From Pseudomonadota bacterium (lineage in GTDB: Bacteria; Pseudomonadota; Alphaproteobacteria; Rhizobiales; Beijerinckiaceae), in NCBI GenBank assembly GCA_023423995.1, contig JAFAEL010000212.1, positions 1-6,324 of the forward strand: DNA of 6,324 bases, in the 5' to 3' direction. Position numbers and translations under genes: made by a program. The notes below the pieces were generated by a model that had not been told where the DNA came from, searched no databases, and worked only from the letters and a program-made list of their open reading frames with translations. Below are positions 5,411 through 6,324 of the stretch, one piece after another; the stretch's first letter is position 1; every line of letters starts with the position of its first letter.

Positions 5411-6324
5411 TCACGCCGCCTGGATCTGGCAGAGCGTGACCTTGGGTTCCTGCATGCCGGTCACGGGATCGAAGCCGTAGGTCGTGACGGTGTTCATGCT
5501 CTCGCCGAGCACCACGGGATCCGCTCCGGCCGGGTATTTCGAGCGCTGATCCTCGCCCTGGTACCAGCCGGCGAAATGGAACGGCATCCAGGCGACGCCC
5601 TTGCCGACGCGCTCGGTGACGAGCGCCTTCACCTTGGCCTTGGCGTTGTCCTCGGGGCCTAGCACCCACACCCAACCGCCATCCTTGATGCCGCGCTCGG
5701 CCGCATCCACGGGGTTGATCTCGACGAACATGTCCTGCTGCAGCTCGGCGAGCCACGGGTTGGACCGGGTCTCCTCTCCGCCGCCCTCGTATTCGACCAG
5801 ACGGCCGGACGAGAGGATGATCGGGAAGGATTTGGCGATGTTCTTTTCGACCGCCGCCTTCTGCACCGAGAAGCCGTTGTTCGGAATGCGGAACTGCCGC
5901 TCGTCCGGCCGCGTCGGGTATTTCGCGACGAGTTCCGGCTTCGGCGAGTAGATCGGCTCGCGGTGCACAGGGACGGGGTCCGGCAGGTTCCAGGCATTCG
6001 CCCGGGCCTTCGCGTTCCCGTAATGCATCACGCCATGATCGAGGCACACGCGCTGGATGCCGCCCGAGAGGTCGATCGCCCAGCTCACGGCATCGACGTT
6101 GTTGCCGCCGATCCGCTGGATGGTCGCCAGTTCCTCCGCGGTCAGGTCCTTGTCCCAGCCGAGCTTCTTCAGGATGCCGAAGGTGAACTCGGGATAACCG
6201 TCCGTCAGCTCGGAGCCGAGCGGGTAGGAATCCTCGGCCAGCAGGGTCGCCCCGTTCCGCTCGACGCCGAAGCGAGCCCGGAAGCAGCCCCCGCCGTCCT
6301 TCACGTGCAGGTTGGTGTTGTAGA
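5411..6324 (-). CDS. fdhA: Formate dehydrogenase alpha (molybdopterin catalytic) subunit, C-terminal part; N-terminus beyond window edge
   Basis: The frame is open to the window edge (it begins YNTNLHV), and the GTG at 6304 is internal, not a start. About 304 C-terminal residues are visible of a protein family that is usually near 1,000 residues. The family is the molybdopterin (bis-MGD) oxidoreductases: AIDLSGGIQRVCLDHGVMHYG, then NNGFSVQKAAVEKN, the start of the C-terminal beta-barrel cofactor domain at SFPIILSSGRLVEYEGGG, the EINPVDAAERGIKDGGWVWV strand-turn region, and the end VTTYGFDPVTGMQEPKVTLC. Formate dehydrogenases of this kind oxidise formate to CO2; in methylotrophs this is the last step of C1 dissimilation and supplies reducing power. 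The sequence resembles the membrane/cytochrome-linked three-subunit type, called FDH3 (fdh3A) in Methylorubrum extorquens, more than the NAD-linked types, but the diagnostic N-terminus (Tat signal, [4Fe-4S] cysteines, Cys or Sec ligand) lies outside the window. Downstream (leftward) no beta or gamma subunit gene follows, so any partners must be upstream, outside the window. Confidence 0.9.
   Translation of the reverse strand, partial: YNTNLHVKDGGGCFRARFGVERNGATLLAEDSYPLGSELTDGYPEFTFGILKKLGWDKDLTAEELATIQRIGGNNVDAVSWAIDLSGGIQRVCLDHGVMHYGNAKARANAWNLPDPVPVHREPIYSPKPELVAKYPTRPDERQFRIPNNGFSVQKAAVEKNIAKSFPIILSSGRLVEYEGGGEETRSNPWLAELQQDMFVEINPVDAAERGIKDGGWVWVLGPEDNAKAKVKALVTERVGKGVAWMPFHFAGWYQGEDQRSKYPAGADPVVLGESMNTVTTYGFDPVTGMQEPKVTLCQIQAA

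Noticed and set aside
5359..5415. CGTGACG...CGTCACG inverted repeat and CGCGCCTTCG direct repeat at the formate dehydrogenase stop
   Set aside because: The arms are short, the loop is over 40 bases and one arm overlaps the stop codon; it is compatible with chance at this base composition.
5246..5662. Rightward 138-codon frame with a G-rich motif before its ATG
   Set aside because: Most of it lies antisense to the well-supported formate dehydrogenase gene, and its product is shadow-like (rich in Arg, Gly, Pro).
1..6324. CRISPR array, tRNA, rRNA, toxin-antitoxin pair or phage module
   Set aside because: No regularly spaced repeats, no cloverleaf-like sequence or rRNA segment, and no paired small genes with toxin or antitoxin motifs were seen on reading both strands.

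Overview
The window is high-GC DNA from an alphaproteobacterium. Gene content fits a Methylobacterium/Methylorubrum-type (order Hyphomicrobiales) genome: a large molybdenum formate dehydrogenase catalytic subunit, an alphaproteobacterial-style GreA/GreB-like protein with an N-terminal extension, a TenA thiamine-salvage enzyme, and a GroEL remnant of rhizobial type. The genus is inferred from resemblance of the proteins and was not tested by a search.

Layout, left to right. (1) 1-1161 (+): C-terminal part of a membrane ferric-reductase-like flavocytochrome, cut by the left window edge. A possible 28-residue membrane peptide follows at 1169-1255. (2) 1256-1932: non-coding, with the left end and first part of the transposase gene of an IS1182/IS5-like element (about 1630-1880); the rest of the element is gone. 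(3) 1933-2898 (-): an intact SAM-dependent methyltransferase with a strong ribosome binding site. (4) 2899-3200: its upstream region, holding a perfect GC-rich hairpin. (5) 3201-3374 (+): a small basic, charged hypothetical protein. (6) 3375-3716: a decayed antisense fragment of groEL with a frameshift, then a possible promoter for tenA. (7) 3717-4382 (+): TenA-type aminopyrimidine aminohydrolase. (8) 4435-4914 (+): GreA/GreB-family protein with a shortened coiled coil. (9) 4915-5410: a convergent intergenic region with a short remnant resembling the N-terminus of a lactate/malate dehydrogenase. (10) 5411-6324 (-): C-terminal third of a formate dehydrogenase alpha subunit, cut by the right window edge.

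The genes do not form one pathway. The window reads as an accessory, shuffled chromosome segment: complete housekeeping-type or salvage genes are separated by spacers of 300-700 bases that contain debris of at least three other genes (IS transposase, groEL, a Rossmann dehydrogenase). tenA and the greA-like gene lie in the same direction 52 bases apart and may be co-transcribed. I found no convincing new multi-gene system. The observations most worth a second look are the groEL scar, the shortened coiled coil of the GreA-like protein, and the small peptide gene directly after the flavocytochrome.
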